From a virus: a DNA stretch of 44,967 nt. The notes beneath the pieces were generated by a model. It did no database searches and was not told the DNA's origin. It saw nothing but the letters and a program-made list of their open reading frames with translations. The stretch is from the IMG/VR virus record IMGVR_UViG_3300027896_000075, positions 1 through 44,967 of that record; one strand, written 5' to 3'. A program made the position numbers and the translations under genes. Below are positions 7,112 to 14,654 of the stretch, one piece after another (positions within the stretch are counted from its first letter, which is position 1; each line of letters begins with the position of its first letter).

Positions 7112-7413
7112 TTTGCTTTGCAGTCCTCTTTTTTGGGGGCCACGCAAGGAAGTTTATCCAGCTTCTCTTCCAGCGTTTTGAACCGCTCCTCGAATTTGTT
7201 GAAGACTTCCTGGGCCAGCACGAGTTGATCCGTGATGCCTGTGAACTTGCTGCCCAGCCACCAAACGCCAGGAATGACCAAGCCGCCAACCGCAAACACC
7301 GTTCTCAAGTCAACCGTCCAGTCGGGCGTGATCTGAGTTGCCGCACCGCCAACCGCAGTTGCCAGCATGGCCGTGCCCCCAATCGCTAAAGGAATAAGTC
7401 TGGTCATCGCCAC
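7108..7413 (-). CDS. Holin-like membrane protein
   Basis: About 101 residues (GTG 7413; ATG 7407 also possible). There are two hydrophobic segments: LIPLAIGGTAMLATAVGGA and VFAVGGLVIPGVWWLG. A charged coiled-coil C-terminus follows (VFNKFEERFKTLEEKLDKL, ending CVAPKKEDCKAK). Size, two membrane spans and the charged tail fit a class II-type holin. Its neighbours are a lipoprotein and a cell-wall peptidase. No sequence family is recognised, so the role rests on topology and context. Confidence 0.5.
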   Translation of the reverse strand: MAMTRLIPLAIGGTAMLATAVGGAATQITPDWTVDLRTVFAVGGLVIPGVWWLGSKFTGITDQLVLAQEVFNKFEERFKTLEEKLDKLPCVAPKKEDCKAK

Positions 7414-7414
7414 G

Positions 7415-7798
7415 TTATTGAGTCCAGACGCTCTCCAGACCAGTGATGGTGTTACTCGCAGTCACACCAAACCATACCATGCTCGCCCCCTTGTCCAAGG
7501 GTAAATTACAGGCGTTGCTGGTCATCGTGGCTACGATTGGCCAGGACGGGTCCGGCGCTGAGAGCGGTCCCTTGAGGCAGCGCACGTTGAACACGATGGC
7601 TTCCTGGCTGCCGGCGAAATCCCAGTCGAGCCGGATAGACGGCGCTAGGGCTGCGCGCGGGGCCTTGGCAATGAGGTCTAACGCAGCCCGGCCTTGATGG
7701 ATGGCAGCCGACTTGTGCGGGCGCTTCGGTAGGGTTGGAACCAGGGGAACGCTGGCTCCAAGACACAGGAAAACAAGAATACCGAGCCAGAGCTTCAT
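7415..7798 (-). CDS. Secreted/periplasmic small protein, unknown function
   Basis: 127 residues from ATG 7798. The N-terminus MKLWLGILVFLCLGASVPLVP is a strong signal peptide, so I prefer this start over longer in-frame extensions. The mature part has beta-type segments (SIRLDWDFAGSQEAIVFNV and ASMVWFGVTASNTITG) and two cysteines, suggesting a small Ig-like or jelly-roll fold exported from the cell. A 19-codon frame ends on its start codon (TGATG). Function is unknown. Confidence 0.65.
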   Translation of the reverse strand: MKLWLGILVFLCLGASVPLVPTLPKRPHKSAAIHQGRAALDLIAKAPRAALAPSIRLDWDFAGSQEAIVFNVRCLKGPLSAPDPSWPIVATMTSNACNLPLDKGASMVWFGVTASNTITGLESVWTQ

Positions 7799-7857
7799 CA
7801 GAAACCGTTGACATCCGCCGCTGGGATATAGAGCGGGCGTTCTTGGAGCCGGTGCAT
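7798..7857 (-). CDS. Possible 19-residue micro-ORF
   Basis: ATG 7857 opens a frame encoding MHRLQERPLYIPAADVNGF. Its TGA shares the A of the next start codon (TGATG), which would couple translation. It fills the 73-bp gap between the leucine-rich protein and the secreted protein. Too short to judge by composition. Confidence 0.3.
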   Translation of the reverse strand: MHRLQERPLYIPAADVNGF

Positions 7858-7871
7858 AAGAGGCCCGGTGA

Positions 7872-8525
7872 CTAGTCAGTTGTACAGGTCCACGCCGGGA
7901 TTTCGGCCAGCAACGCCGCTTTGGCTGCAATCCCGTCAGGGGGGCCAACGCTGGGCGGCGCGGCGGGAGTTTGACCCATGATGAGGCAGGTCCCGCCAGT
8001 AAGGCCAAAGGTCACCAGTTGGGCCAGAATCGTGTTCACGTCCAGCACGCTGAGTGACATGTTGTACACGAAAACGAAGGTCAGCAACGGGTTGTGGCTG
8101 ATGTCCACCGCAGCGATGGGGTTGCTGGCTATCCAGAGGAAGAAAAGTTGTGGATTGCCGCTGATGTCCACGGGGCCAGCGAAGGCGCCATTATTGTGCA
8201 AATCGAGTGAGCCTAAAGTCGGAAACAGGTTCAAGTTTGAAATCGAGGTCAGTGTTTGATTGGCAATCGTGATGCTGACGACCCAGGCGAAATGTGCGTT
8301 GGCCAGGAAGAAAGCCAGGTTCCCCGTGTGGGTGCCTCCACCGTGGGATTCAACCCAGGTAACGAGGTCGGTAGCTGGGGTGTAGGAGAATTGCGGCGGT
8401 GGCGGTGGTCCGCCGTTGTCCCACGCGCAGGCGGTGGCTATCTGGACCGATCTCAGCATCCCCTCCGGGACACATGTGTCCACGCACCGGGCCAGATCAA
8501 TCAGCCCTTGAGGCGAACAATCCAC
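7872..8525 (-). CDS. Leucine-rich-repeat-like protein
   Basis: 217 residues, starting at GTG 8525 with a good ribosome-binding site (GGGAGGGTGAC) formed by the end of the preceding gene. The N-terminal 35 residues (CSPQGLIDLARCVDTCVPEG) repeat a motif found twice in the neighbouring 80-residue protein. After a poly-Pro linker, residues about 85-180 contain irregular leucine-rich repeats: ITIANQTLTSISNLNLFP, LGSLDLHNN, VDISGNPQLFFLWIASNP and VDISHNPLLTFVFVYN. Such repeats usually mediate protein binding, here perhaps as a virion-surface adhesin. That role is inferred. Confidence 0.65.
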   Translation of the reverse strand: MDCSPQGLIDLARCVDTCVPEGMLRSVQIATACAWDNGGPPPPPQFSYTPATDLVTWVESHGGGTHTGNLAFFLANAHFAWVVSITIANQTLTSISNLNLFPTLGSLDLHNNGAFAGPVDISGNPQLFFLWIASNPIAAVDISHNPLLTFVFVYNMSLSVLDVNTILAQLVTFGLTGGTCLIMGQTPAAPPSVGPPDGIAAKAALLAEIPAWTCTTD

Positions 8526-8526
8526 G

Positions 8527-8769
8527 TCACCCTCCCGCCTTCGCCGCCAGCGTGCAAAGCAACTGCGCGATGATCGCTGCGCGCAGGCCCTTGGGCACGC
8601 AGCAGTCTATCTGCCGCGCACCGTCAATGAGCGCCTGCGGATTGCTGCTCACCCCGGCGCCGACGCTCAGAATGTAAATCAGCACCGCGTCCTTCATCCC
8701 TTCGGGGATGGTGCAATCAATGCACTTCGCCGCTTCCAGCAGCGCGCTGGGTTCGCAAGAGATGGCCAC
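8527..8769 (-). CDS. Small protein of two tandem Cys-containing repeats
   Basis: 80 residues from GTG 8769. It is almost entirely two copies of a ~35-residue motif: CEPSALLEAAKCIDCTIPEG and NPQALIDGARQIDCCVPKG, each followed by an amphipathic helix. The same motif opens the next gene, so the repeat has been copied or fused within this operon. Four conserved cysteines might bind a metal or pair. Placed among head/tail genes, it is possibly a minor virion protein; no family is recognised. Confidence 0.65.
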   Translation of the reverse strand: MAISCEPSALLEAAKCIDCTIPEGMKDAVLIYILSVGAGVSSNPQALIDGARQIDCCVPKGLRAAIIAQLLCTLAAKAGG

Positions 8770-8772
8770 AGG

Positions 8773-9165
8773 TTATTGCCTCACCTCAGTATGAGTGATC
8801 TCGTAGAACAGGTACGCCTCAGCCGCCAGAAGCTGAGCCATGTCGGCCTCGCAGCAGCAGCCCGCCAGCGCGCTTTGGAATCCCTCCGCACTGCCCTCTT
8901 CCAGACCTTTGGAGAGCGCGGCCAGATATGCCTGGCGCAACTGATAGTCCGGCAGCGAGGCACAAGCTTTGAGCGAGTCCAGCAGCGGGCAGAGGTTGGC
9001 GCTGTAATCGGGCCCGTTCAGTTCCTTGATTATCAAGGCCAGGATATAGACTTTGACGGCCTGGTAGGGCACTCCCTTTTGAACTGAGGCAAAGGCCGCC
9101 CCCTCGGTTACGAGGGTTTGAATCACTGCGCATGGGTCGGTTACTACTGGCACTTCTACGGGCAT
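8773..9165 (-). CDS. Unknown late protein, 130 residues
   Basis: Starts at ATG 9165 after an A-rich leader (GAAACGAAAGACAAATT). Predicted all-helical, with several cysteines (PCAVIQTLV, NLCPLLDSLKACASL, GCCCEADMAQLL). It is co-directional with, and closely spaced to, the capsid genes, so it is probably a structural or assembly protein. No family is recognised. Confidence 0.6.
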   Translation of the reverse strand: MPVEVPVVTDPCAVIQTLVTEGAAFASVQKGVPYQAVKVYILALIIKELNGPDYSANLCPLLDSLKACASLPDYQLRQAYLAALSKGLEEGSAEGFQSALAGCCCEADMAQLLAAEAYLFYEITHTEVRQ

Positions 9166-9198
9166 AATTTGTCTTTCGTTTCGGCTGTTGGTGTTTGA

Positions 9199-9486
9199 CT
9201 ACTCGTACAGAGAATTCGGCGGGGCGGCTGGCGCCGGGCCGGCAGCGCCTTCCTCGGGGGCAGGCTCTTCCTCTTCGGGGGAATACTTAACCGAGTACTG
9301 GTCCTCCAGGACCTGCTCCACCGTCACGGAGAATTTGTCGCCCACTTTCATCTCCGTGCTGCAAATGTCCTTTGGGACAAGGACGCTCTTGTAATTGTCC
9401 TCGCCCTTGGGCTCAGCATCCGGCTGAGTGGCCGCATTGGCTGCCGGGGCTGGTGTCGGGTCACCGTATAAATCTTCTGCTGGCAT
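9199..9486 (-). CDS. Small acidic protein downstream of the capsid gene
   Basis: 95 residues, very acidic and Pro/Ala-rich at both ends. A compact centre (MKVGDKFSVTVEQVLEDQYS) resembles a short beta-barrel strand pair. The start is ATG 9486 with the unstructured leader CAACAACGAAAGCGCAACCT. Position directly after the major capsid gene suggests a head decoration or minor head protein; this is inference from gene order. Confidence 0.6.
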   Translation of the reverse strand: MPAEDLYGDPTPAPAANAATQPDAEPKGEDNYKSVLVPKDICSTEMKVGDKFSVTVEQVLEDQYSVKYSPEEEEPAPEEGAAGPAPAAPPNSLYE

Positions 9487-9522
9487 AGGTTGCGCTTTCG
9501 TTGTTGGCAGTTAAGGGGAAAC

Positions 9523-9554
9523 GCCCGGCCACCCCAACAACTAGGTGGCCGGGC
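9523..9554 (-). terminator. Perfect 11-bp hairpin after the capsid gene
   Basis: GCCCGGCCACC (9523-9533) and GGTGGCCGGGC (9544-9554) form a perfect 11-bp stem with a 10-nt loop in the 86-bp gap downstream of the major capsid gene. No T-run follows in the minus direction. It may therefore protect the 3' end of the capsid message or attenuate, rather than act as a classical intrinsic terminator. Confidence 0.6.
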
Positions 9555-9572
9555 ACGTAACCATCCCAGCTA

Positions 9573-11087
9573 CTACTGATCCGTCGAGCCCGGAGGCACC
9601 GGCGTCGGAGGCTGCGGCACGGGGCCGTCCTCAGTGCCGGTCGGGACTCCCGTCCCGTAAAGCGCGGTGAACGCCGTCGGGATCGGGCACGGCGGCAGCG
9701 TGCTGTCGTAATTCTGGGCCGGGTAACCCGGATCAGGCGAGCACGGGCTGATCTCCGGGATGCAGAACTGCTCACGCCGGTGGAAGATGGCTTCCATGAA
9801 TTCGTAGTGGAGCGGGCGGACGTAGTACTTGAACCACGCAATGAACTGGCCCTTGTTCTCCCACTTGTTGGCGATGACCTGGCCGGCCTGGTCGGCCCCG
9901 AGGTCGTGCATGGCGAACCGCCACTTGCCACCAAAGTCCCGATGCCCAAACGGCATCTCGGGGTTGAGCGGCTTGGCGTCGGGCACCAGAAGCTCCATCC
10001 CCTTCTTGTGATGGATCTGGCTGATCGAGAACTGCGCGGTCTCGTAGTCGGGATTCTCGTCGCTGCCGAGGCCCGCCGCGCCGCCTGCCCCAGTGGTGAT
10101 GCTGTTCTTGTATGGCAGCACGATCTGGTAACGATAGCGGTTGGGAGCCGCCGTCGCACCCAGGTCCGTGACGTAGTTGAAGCGCAACCCCATCGGGTCC
10201 ACCCGGACCATGAAGTTGCCAATCTGGCCGCTGAAGCCGTAACGCCAATACTTGGTGCTCTCGTCGAAGTTCTGGAAACGCCAGTTGCCCAACACATTCG
10301 GGCTGTCGCCGCCGCCGATGCCTTGCTGGCCGCCCAGGTGCTCAAGCTCCCAGGTCGTGTCCATGTCGGACACCAGTTCGATGAACGGGCTGGTTTCCTT
10401 GAACGGATTCTCGCCGGCATAGCCTTTGAGCATCAAGGGGTTAAAACGGTGCTGGAGCATCTGCGGCGCGAGCTTGAACACGCGCGACGGCGGGACCGAG
10501 CAGTCGAAGTAAATCTCTTCGTCGCCCAGGACGCCGCCCAGCGTCCAGGTGTACGTGAACACACCATCGGTGCCGGGCGTGGCGAAATTCCGGTTGGCCA
10601 CGCTCTTAACCTTCGCCCAGAACAGGTGCCGCTTCCTTAGGAAATTCGAGGAGACCGCGCTGGTAGCCGGACGCAGGATCTTGCTGATGATCTGGTCAAT
10701 GTGCTCCATCGCATGCGTAATGTGCATGTCTTGGTCGTAGCACAAGAGGGGGGTGCCCCAGGTCTGCTGTTCCGCGTAGTAGGTCAGCCGGTCAGCGCCC
10801 CAACTGATCTGATGTTCGTGAGGATCGCACGGGTTGCCCTGGCAGCCCGGACCATTCGCGTTGACCTTCGTCCACGTCTTGGTCGTGTTGGGCCACACCG
10901 AGCGGAATCGGTCTTGGGTGATTTCAACCGGCGTCCCCATCGGGGTCGTGCCGGTCGAGACGTTGAGGAGCCAGCCGTCGGTTGCCCTTATGTCTTCCAT
11001 GATCATTTCGTCAAACCGCGGGGTTTGATCAACAAAAAAGTTGGGAAAGTCGCAGGCCGCAATAATTTGCGAGGTTGGACAGGACAC
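9573..11087 (-). CDS. Major capsid protein
   Basis: 504 residues from GTG 11087, preceded by the A/G-rich leader GAAGAAAGAAAAAAACT. It directly follows, in transcription order, the scaffold-like gene and a capsid-adjacent HNH gene. The protein has the length and mixed alpha/beta composition of a phage coat protein, with a spine-helix-like segment (HITHAMEHIDQIISKIL) and abundant aromatic beta segments in the middle. It ends in a long Pro/Thr tail (PPTPVPPGSTDQ). No peptidase domain is fused. The call rests mainly on position, length and the scaffold-capsid order; I cannot confirm the fold by search. Confidence 0.75.
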   Translation of the reverse strand: MSCPTSQIIAACDFPNFFVDQTPRFDEMIMEDIRATDGWLLNVSTGTTPMGTPVEITQDRFRSVWPNTTKTWTKVNANGPGCQGNPCDPHEHQISWGADRLTYYAEQQTWGTPLLCYDQDMHITHAMEHIDQIISKILRPATSAVSSNFLRKRHLFWAKVKSVANRNFATPGTDGVFTYTWTLGGVLGDEEIYFDCSVPPSRVFKLAPQMLQHRFNPLMLKGYAGENPFKETSPFIELVSDMDTTWELEHLGGQQGIGGGDSPNVLGNWRFQNFDESTKYWRYGFSGQIGNFMVRVDPMGLRFNYVTDLGATAAPNRYRYQIVLPYKNSITTGAGGAAGLGSDENPDYETAQFSISQIHHKKGMELLVPDAKPLNPEMPFGHRDFGGKWRFAMHDLGADQAGQVIANKWENKGQFIAWFKYYVRPLHYEFMEAIFHRREQFCIPEISPCSPDPGYPAQNYDSTLPPCPIPTAFTALYGTGVPTGTEDGPVPQPPTPVPPGSTDQ

Positions 11088-11274
11088 AGTTTTTTTCTTT
11101 CTTCAAATTGTTCACTGCACGCGGTTATGCGCGGGCGCATTTCGTTTCGGTGTGAACGGTTGAAGAAGACTTCACTATGGCCCCGTCCCGGGCTTACTGA
11201 TTCTCGGCTCAGTGCGGGCCGTCCGATTTACCCCTCGGAAGGGGCGAAGCCGCTTTGAAGCGACTATCGCTCTT
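11088..11274. other. Leader region upstream of the capsid gene
   Basis: 187 bp between the HNH stop and the capsid start, both on the minus strand. It holds a small stable hairpin, CCCCT/AGGGG, at 11231-11244, and an A-rich stretch before the GTG. No clear sigma70-type promoter was found. Confidence 0.45.
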
Positions 11275-11892
11275 TTACACCTCTCCTGTGCAACTCGTCA
11301 AACTCTTTTTTTGACGCATTCGCTTCCAGCGTTCCAAAGCGTCGTGGTGCTCTGCGCAAACCCAGCGAATGTCCATCGGGTTTTCGTACGAGTTATGGTG
11401 GGCCTCGGTTTCGAGTTTACCGCAAACGTCACAGGGCTTTGACTTCAATTTGCCTCGCTGCATCAAATGATTGACATAAGCTCTCGCAACCAGTTTGTGC
11501 CTAACCCCTCGCTGTGCCGCGTACGCCCATGCGCCCCCTCTGGACTTCAGCCACGCTTTTCGGATTTGGTTTGCGCACTGATAGCAGTAGCCCTGAGATG
11601 TCCGCTTCGGTCTTTCATTACACACAGGGCAAAGCGATGGGTGTTTTGCCTTTCGAGTCCAACGCACCGGCGACATGCCCCTGCTGACACGTTGGCACTT
11701 TAAGCAGTAGGGATGGTTTGGAAGGTGAGGTTCTGCTTTGCATCTCGCGCAACAAGGGTGGGATTTCAGAGTTGCCTCGCGTTTCTTTTTCCGGCAGTCA
11801 GAACAGTGCGGATAAAGCCCGTCTCGGTAGCGAGCGGACTTTACAAACTCCGTCTCCGGCAACTCCCTCTGGCACTTGCTACAACGCTTCAT
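11275..11892 (-). CDS. Free-standing HNH endonuclease with multiple zinc ribbons
   Basis: 205 residues from ATG 11892 (MKRCSKCQRELPETEF). Four CxxC pairs form zinc ribbons: CSKCQRE, CSDCRKK, CARCKAEP/CLKCQR and CPVCNERP/CYQCANQ. The C-terminus has an HNH-type core, PCDVCGKLETEAHHNSY, then DIRWVCAEHHDALERW, giving a Cys-coordinated His-Asn-His nuclease. It separates the scaffold cluster from the major capsid gene without interrupting either, as mobile endonucleases beside conserved phage genes often do. It is A/T-richer than its neighbours. Confidence 0.85.
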   Translation of the reverse strand: MKRCSKCQRELPETEFVKSARYRDGLYPHCSDCRKKKREATLKSHPCCARCKAEPHLPNHPYCLKCQRVSRGMSPVRWTRKAKHPSLCPVCNERPKRTSQGYCYQCANQIRKAWLKSRGGAWAYAAQRGVRHKLVARAYVNHLMQRGKLKSKPCDVCGKLETEAHHNSYENPMDIRWVCAEHHDALERWKRMRQKKSLTSCTGEV

Positions 11893-12011
11893 AAACAAAA
11901 ATCCCCGCCCAAGTTGCGCCGGCAATCAGGAGACTGCCGCAAGGGCGGGGAAAAAGTTCGTTGGTTCAGTGGCGCAATCACTGACCCACTATCGCGTACC
12001 TATCGGGGAAG

Positions 12012-12230
12012 TCAATTCTCCAGCTTCCGCAGCGTGGCCTGGACCGCTTGCGGAGTCAGTTGAGCCCGGCGGCATGGCCAATGGCGGTAGCTCTTCCAGG
12101 TGCTCCCATCGTCCATGTTGTAAGTGACTACGAAGGCTTTCAAGTGCTTGCCGGGCGTGTAAGTAACGCCCTCACCGCATGCCGGACAAACTCCAAACGT
12201 GGTCTCTTGGGTAAGGAAGGTGGTGCTCAT
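12012..12230 (-). CDS. Small zinc-ribbon-like protein
   Basis: 72 residues. The N-terminus carries one CPACGEG knuckle, and a later Cys/His pair (RHWPCRRA) could complete a zinc site. The ATG lies one base after the scaffold stop (TGA-A-ATG), so the two are probably translated together. Function unknown. Confidence 0.65.
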   Translation of the reverse strand: MSTTFLTQETTFGVCPACGEGVTYTPGKHLKAFVVTYNMDDGSTWKSYRHWPCRRAQLTPQAVQATLRKLEN

Positions 12231-12231
12231 T

Positions 12232-13563
12232 TCAATGCGCCCGCTTTTTCAGATCCTCGTGCATCTGCTCCATTGCGCTGAGTCGGCCAGCCGGAGCGGG
12301 TCCGCCGTCTCTGCCGCCAGCGGGCGGGGTGCTGCCTTTGTACTTCGCCAGTTCCTTTTGCACAGCCTCAAGGTCGCTCTTGAGCTTGGCATTCTCCCAT
12401 CGGAGTGGGCCATAAGCCATCGCTCGGTTGCGGACGGCGGCATGACGCTTTACGGCCGCCGCTCGGTCCTCGGGCGAAAGCCGGGGGTCCATCGGGTCCA
12501 CGCTGAAAGCCTTGTCCACCAGCGCGGCGCCTTGGCCCAAACGCTGGTTCCACTCCGCGTTGCCTTCCTTCGGTTTGAAGTACTCGCCGTGTTGGGGATC
12601 GGCCAGGGCCTCGGCATTGGCCTTCTCCCAAATCTGCCGGACGGAGTTGGTCGTCTCAGTGCGCCACTTGTTGATCGCCTCCATCTGCTGCTGAGTCCGG
12701 GCGCTGCCGTTCTTCTTGGCCTCGGCCAGGGCGTTGGTCTGGGCCTCGAAGAGCGTTTTGATCTCTTTCCGATGCGCCATGACGTCGTCGGCAAACTTAC
12801 CGAAGACGGAATCGGCAATCTCGCGGGCCTTCTGCAAGGGTAGCTGAACCAATTCGAGCATGTCCTCGCTCGATATAGGGCGCGCCGCGCCGGTAGCCGG
12901 GTCGCCCACGGTCAACTCCTTCAGGTCGCTCATAGCGCGCGCCCAGGCTTGCTCGTAGGGCTTCTGGTACTTCTCCTGAAACTCGGGGTGCTTGGAATAG
13001 TCGAGGAAACGCATGTGCTCCTCGTATGCCTTGGCCTTGGCCTCGGCCTGCTCGACCCGGGCAGTGAGGGCCTGGCGCTCCCGCTCCGGTACGATCGAAG
13101 CCTTGAAGTCTTGATATTCCTTTGCGGTCTTGGCGTGGGCAGCCTTTTCGCCCTCCCAGAGCTTCCAGGGAGAGACCTTGCCCGGCTTCCCTGCCGGCGG
13201 TTGTTCGGTTGCCGGCGGGGTCGTCGGCTGTTCGTCAGAAGGAGAGGGCGAGCTAGGAGTCTCGGGCTCACCCTCTCCGGGGCGGGCCTCATCCCCCGGA
13301 GTTGCAGGGGAGTCTGCGGGGGTCTCCGGGGAAGGTGTTGCGGGTGGGGTCGAAGGTTCGATGCCAGCCTTCTTTTCCAGCGCCGCGTGCATCCGGGCCT
13401 TGGCGCTGCCGGGTCTGGTGGGGCTAAGGGTCGGGTCGCCTTTGGGAAGGGCGGATACGCGGATCTCGGTCGTCGGTGGAGGCGGCGGCTTGGGTGGTGC
13501 GCCCTCGATGATGGTGACTCCAGACGGCAGAGCGGCGGGCGGGGCAAGAGTGTCGGCGCTCAT
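12232..13563 (-). CDS. Head scaffolding-like protein
   Basis: 443 residues with the composition of an internal scaffold. The first ~140 residues are disordered and Pro/Thr/Glu-rich. They are followed by long charged coiled coils (about 150-400; RQALTARVEQAEAKAKAYEE and WENAKLKSDLEAVQKELAKY), and the tail contains MEQMHEDLKKRAH. It lies just upstream, in transcription order, of the major capsid gene, the usual place for a scaffold. The start overlaps the previous stop as ATGA. No protease domain is visible, so maturation cleavage would need another enzyme. Confidence 0.7.
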   Translation of the reverse strand: MSADTLAPPAALPSGVTIIEGAPPKPPPPPTTEIRVSALPKGDPTLSPTRPGSAKARMHAALEKKAGIEPSTPPATPSPETPADSPATPGDEARPGEGEPETPSSPSPSDEQPTTPPATEQPPAGKPGKVSPWKLWEGEKAAHAKTAKEYQDFKASIVPERERQALTARVEQAEAKAKAYEEHMRFLDYSKHPEFQEKYQKPYEQAWARAMSDLKELTVGDPATGAARPISSEDMLELVQLPLQKAREIADSVFGKFADDVMAHRKEIKTLFEAQTNALAEAKKNGSARTQQQMEAINKWRTETTNSVRQIWEKANAEALADPQHGEYFKPKEGNAEWNQRLGQGAALVDKAFSVDPMDPRLSPEDRAAAVKRHAAVRNRAMAYGPLRWENAKLKSDLEAVQKELAKYKGSTPPAGGRDGGPAPAGRLSAMEQMHEDLKKRAH

Positions 13564-13853
13564 GTGCGGTGGTCAAGTTGGTCGGGAATAATCGGGGCTG
13601 GCTGGCGGGGTGTCTCGCTCAACATCCTGAGCGTCTGGACAAGCTCCAGCGCGCCTTGCAACTTGAAGCCGGCAGCCAAGGCGGTGTTGGCATTCTCGTT
13701 CTGCTTCACCAGCAGGGATTGGTACTCCAGGAGCCCAAAGTCAACGGCCCGCATGAAGGGGTCCGAGACGATTAGCTCGCGGTGCTGATTCACCCAAGTC
13801 GGATTGCTCCGGTATCGTTGGGCGGGGGATGGGTTTACGATGGGGACTGCCAT
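13560..13853 (-). CDS. Unknown small head-module protein, 97 residues
   Basis: Begins MAVPIVNPSPAQRYRS at ATG 13853, with an unusual unstructured leader of about seven CAA repeats (13855-13876). The second half is helical (LLEYQSLLVKQNENANTAL). It overlaps the scaffold start by ATGA. Possibly a scaffold partner or head-completion protein, from position only. Confidence 0.65.
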   Translation of the reverse strand: MAVPIVNPSPAQRYRSNPTWVNQHRELIVSDPFMRAVDFGLLEYQSLLVKQNENANTALAAGFKLQGALELVQTLRMLSETPRQPAPIIPDQLDHRT

Positions 13854-13854
13854 A

Positions 13855-13876
13855 GGTGTTGTTGTTGTTGTTGTTG
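13855..13876 (-). repeat. CAA trinucleotide run in a translation leader
   Basis: The minus strand reads as repeated CAA ending directly before the start of the 97-residue gene. CAA repeats are known to form unstructured, translation-enhancing leaders. Shorter CAA runs precede the AAA+ ATPase gene (33850-33861) and lie near 38492-38502. Confidence 0.6.
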
Positions 13877-13877
13877 A

Positions 13878-14090
13878 CTACCAGTATTTGATCTTCTTGT
13901 GCTTTAGCTTAACCGTCTGGGGGGCGGCAAGCCCTTTCTTCGGGCCTCGGCTGTTCGTCCTCGGCCTTGGTCTGAGCATCCTGCCGAGGACTTTGGTCAG
14001 GATACCTTGCTGTTTCGGATGCGCGATAGGTATGCCCCGCGGCGGCTGGTGCACTGGGAAGCTAGGTATGATGGGGGCTGGGTCGGTCAT
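13878..14090 (-). CDS. Small basic protein, 70 residues
   Basis: Rich in Pro, Lys and Arg (LKHKKIKYW at the C-terminus, GRMLRPRPRTNSRGPKKG in the middle), which suggests nucleic-acid binding or a short virion peptide. It overlaps the upstream gene by ATGA. No known family. Confidence 0.55.
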   Translation of the reverse strand: MTDPAPIIPSFPVHQPPRGIPIAHPKQQGILTKVLGRMLRPRPRTNSRGPKKGLAAPQTVKLKHKKIKYW

Positions 14091-14302
14091 TCCTTTGGTG
14101 CGTGCTGATTGCAGGCAAACTGACGATACGTCTTCAAAGCCGCGTGGTAACCCTCGCTATCTATAGCTAAAGCCATTGACGACAACCCAGACTCGTGAAC
14201 GTGGCCCATTGTTTCTGCCATGCCACACCAGTTCCAGCCTTGGGAGACAGAACCTGGTTCTTTCACCTTTCCCCACCATTTGCAGGTTTCACAGTGGTTC
14301 AT
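14087..14302 (-). CDS. Small Cys-rich protein, 71 residues
   Basis: MNHCETCKWWGKVKEPG and NWCGMAE together offer a CxxC...C metal site. ATG 14302 overlaps the upstream stop (ATGA), so I choose it over the in-frame TTG at 14317. Function unknown. Confidence 0.6.
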   Translation of the reverse strand: MNHCETCKWWGKVKEPGSVSQGWNWCGMAETMGHVHESGLSSMALAIDSEGYHAALKTYRQFACNQHAPKE

Positions 14303-14481
14303 GGCCGGATCATCCAATTAGCGGTCTTGAACTCCTTATCCGCTCGCAGCCACATCATCAAAAGAACGAAGCATCTTGCGTGGTGACGTTGCTCGGGATT
14401 GTCCTTGGGATAGAGCACGGGGTAAGAGAGCGCCTGGCGATTGTGCCAGCCGGCCCGCTCTGCGACTTGGAGGGAGTTCAA
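14299..14481 (-). CDS. Small protein, 60 residues, TTG start
   Basis: MNSLQVAERAGWHNRQALSY opens the protein; RCFVLLMMWLRADKEF follows. The TTG start overlaps the TGA of the upstream gene (TTGA), and its own stop overlaps the next ATG. This arrangement in the chain supports a real gene despite the rare start codon. Confidence 0.5.
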   Translation of the reverse strand: MNSLQVAERAGWHNRQALSYPVLYPKDNPEQRHHARCFVLLMMWLRADKEFKTANWMIRP

Positions 14482-14654
14482 AGGTACTTCACTTTCTTCC
14501 GCTTGTCTGGCCTGATTATCCCGGCCTGGCTGATGACCTGATTCTCGTTGACCCAGCGCTTGTTCTTGCGCACGGCGTTATCGTACGCGGGACTCTGGTT
14601 GACCTTCGTTTGGGGGAACTGGCAGCCGCTGGCGATGGATGATGGGGCGTTCAT
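14478..14654 (-). CDS. Small basic protein, 58 residues
   Basis: ATG 14654 lies in an ATGA overlap with the stop of the ATP-grasp gene, and its TGA overlaps the TTG of the next gene. The protein starts MNAPSSIASGCQFPQTKVNQ and ends in a basic tail, IIRPDKRKKVKYL. Coupling at both ends makes it a likely real gene. Function unknown. Confidence 0.6.
   Translation of the reverse strand: MNAPSSIASGCQFPQTKVNQSPAYDNAVRKNKRWVNENQVISQAGIIRPDKRKKVKYL

Noticed and set aside
12949-13788. Long rightward frame over the scaffold gene, with Gly/Leu/Arg-rich product
   Set aside because: Antisense to the scaffold gene and typical of a shadow of Pro/Glu/Ala-rich coding sequence.
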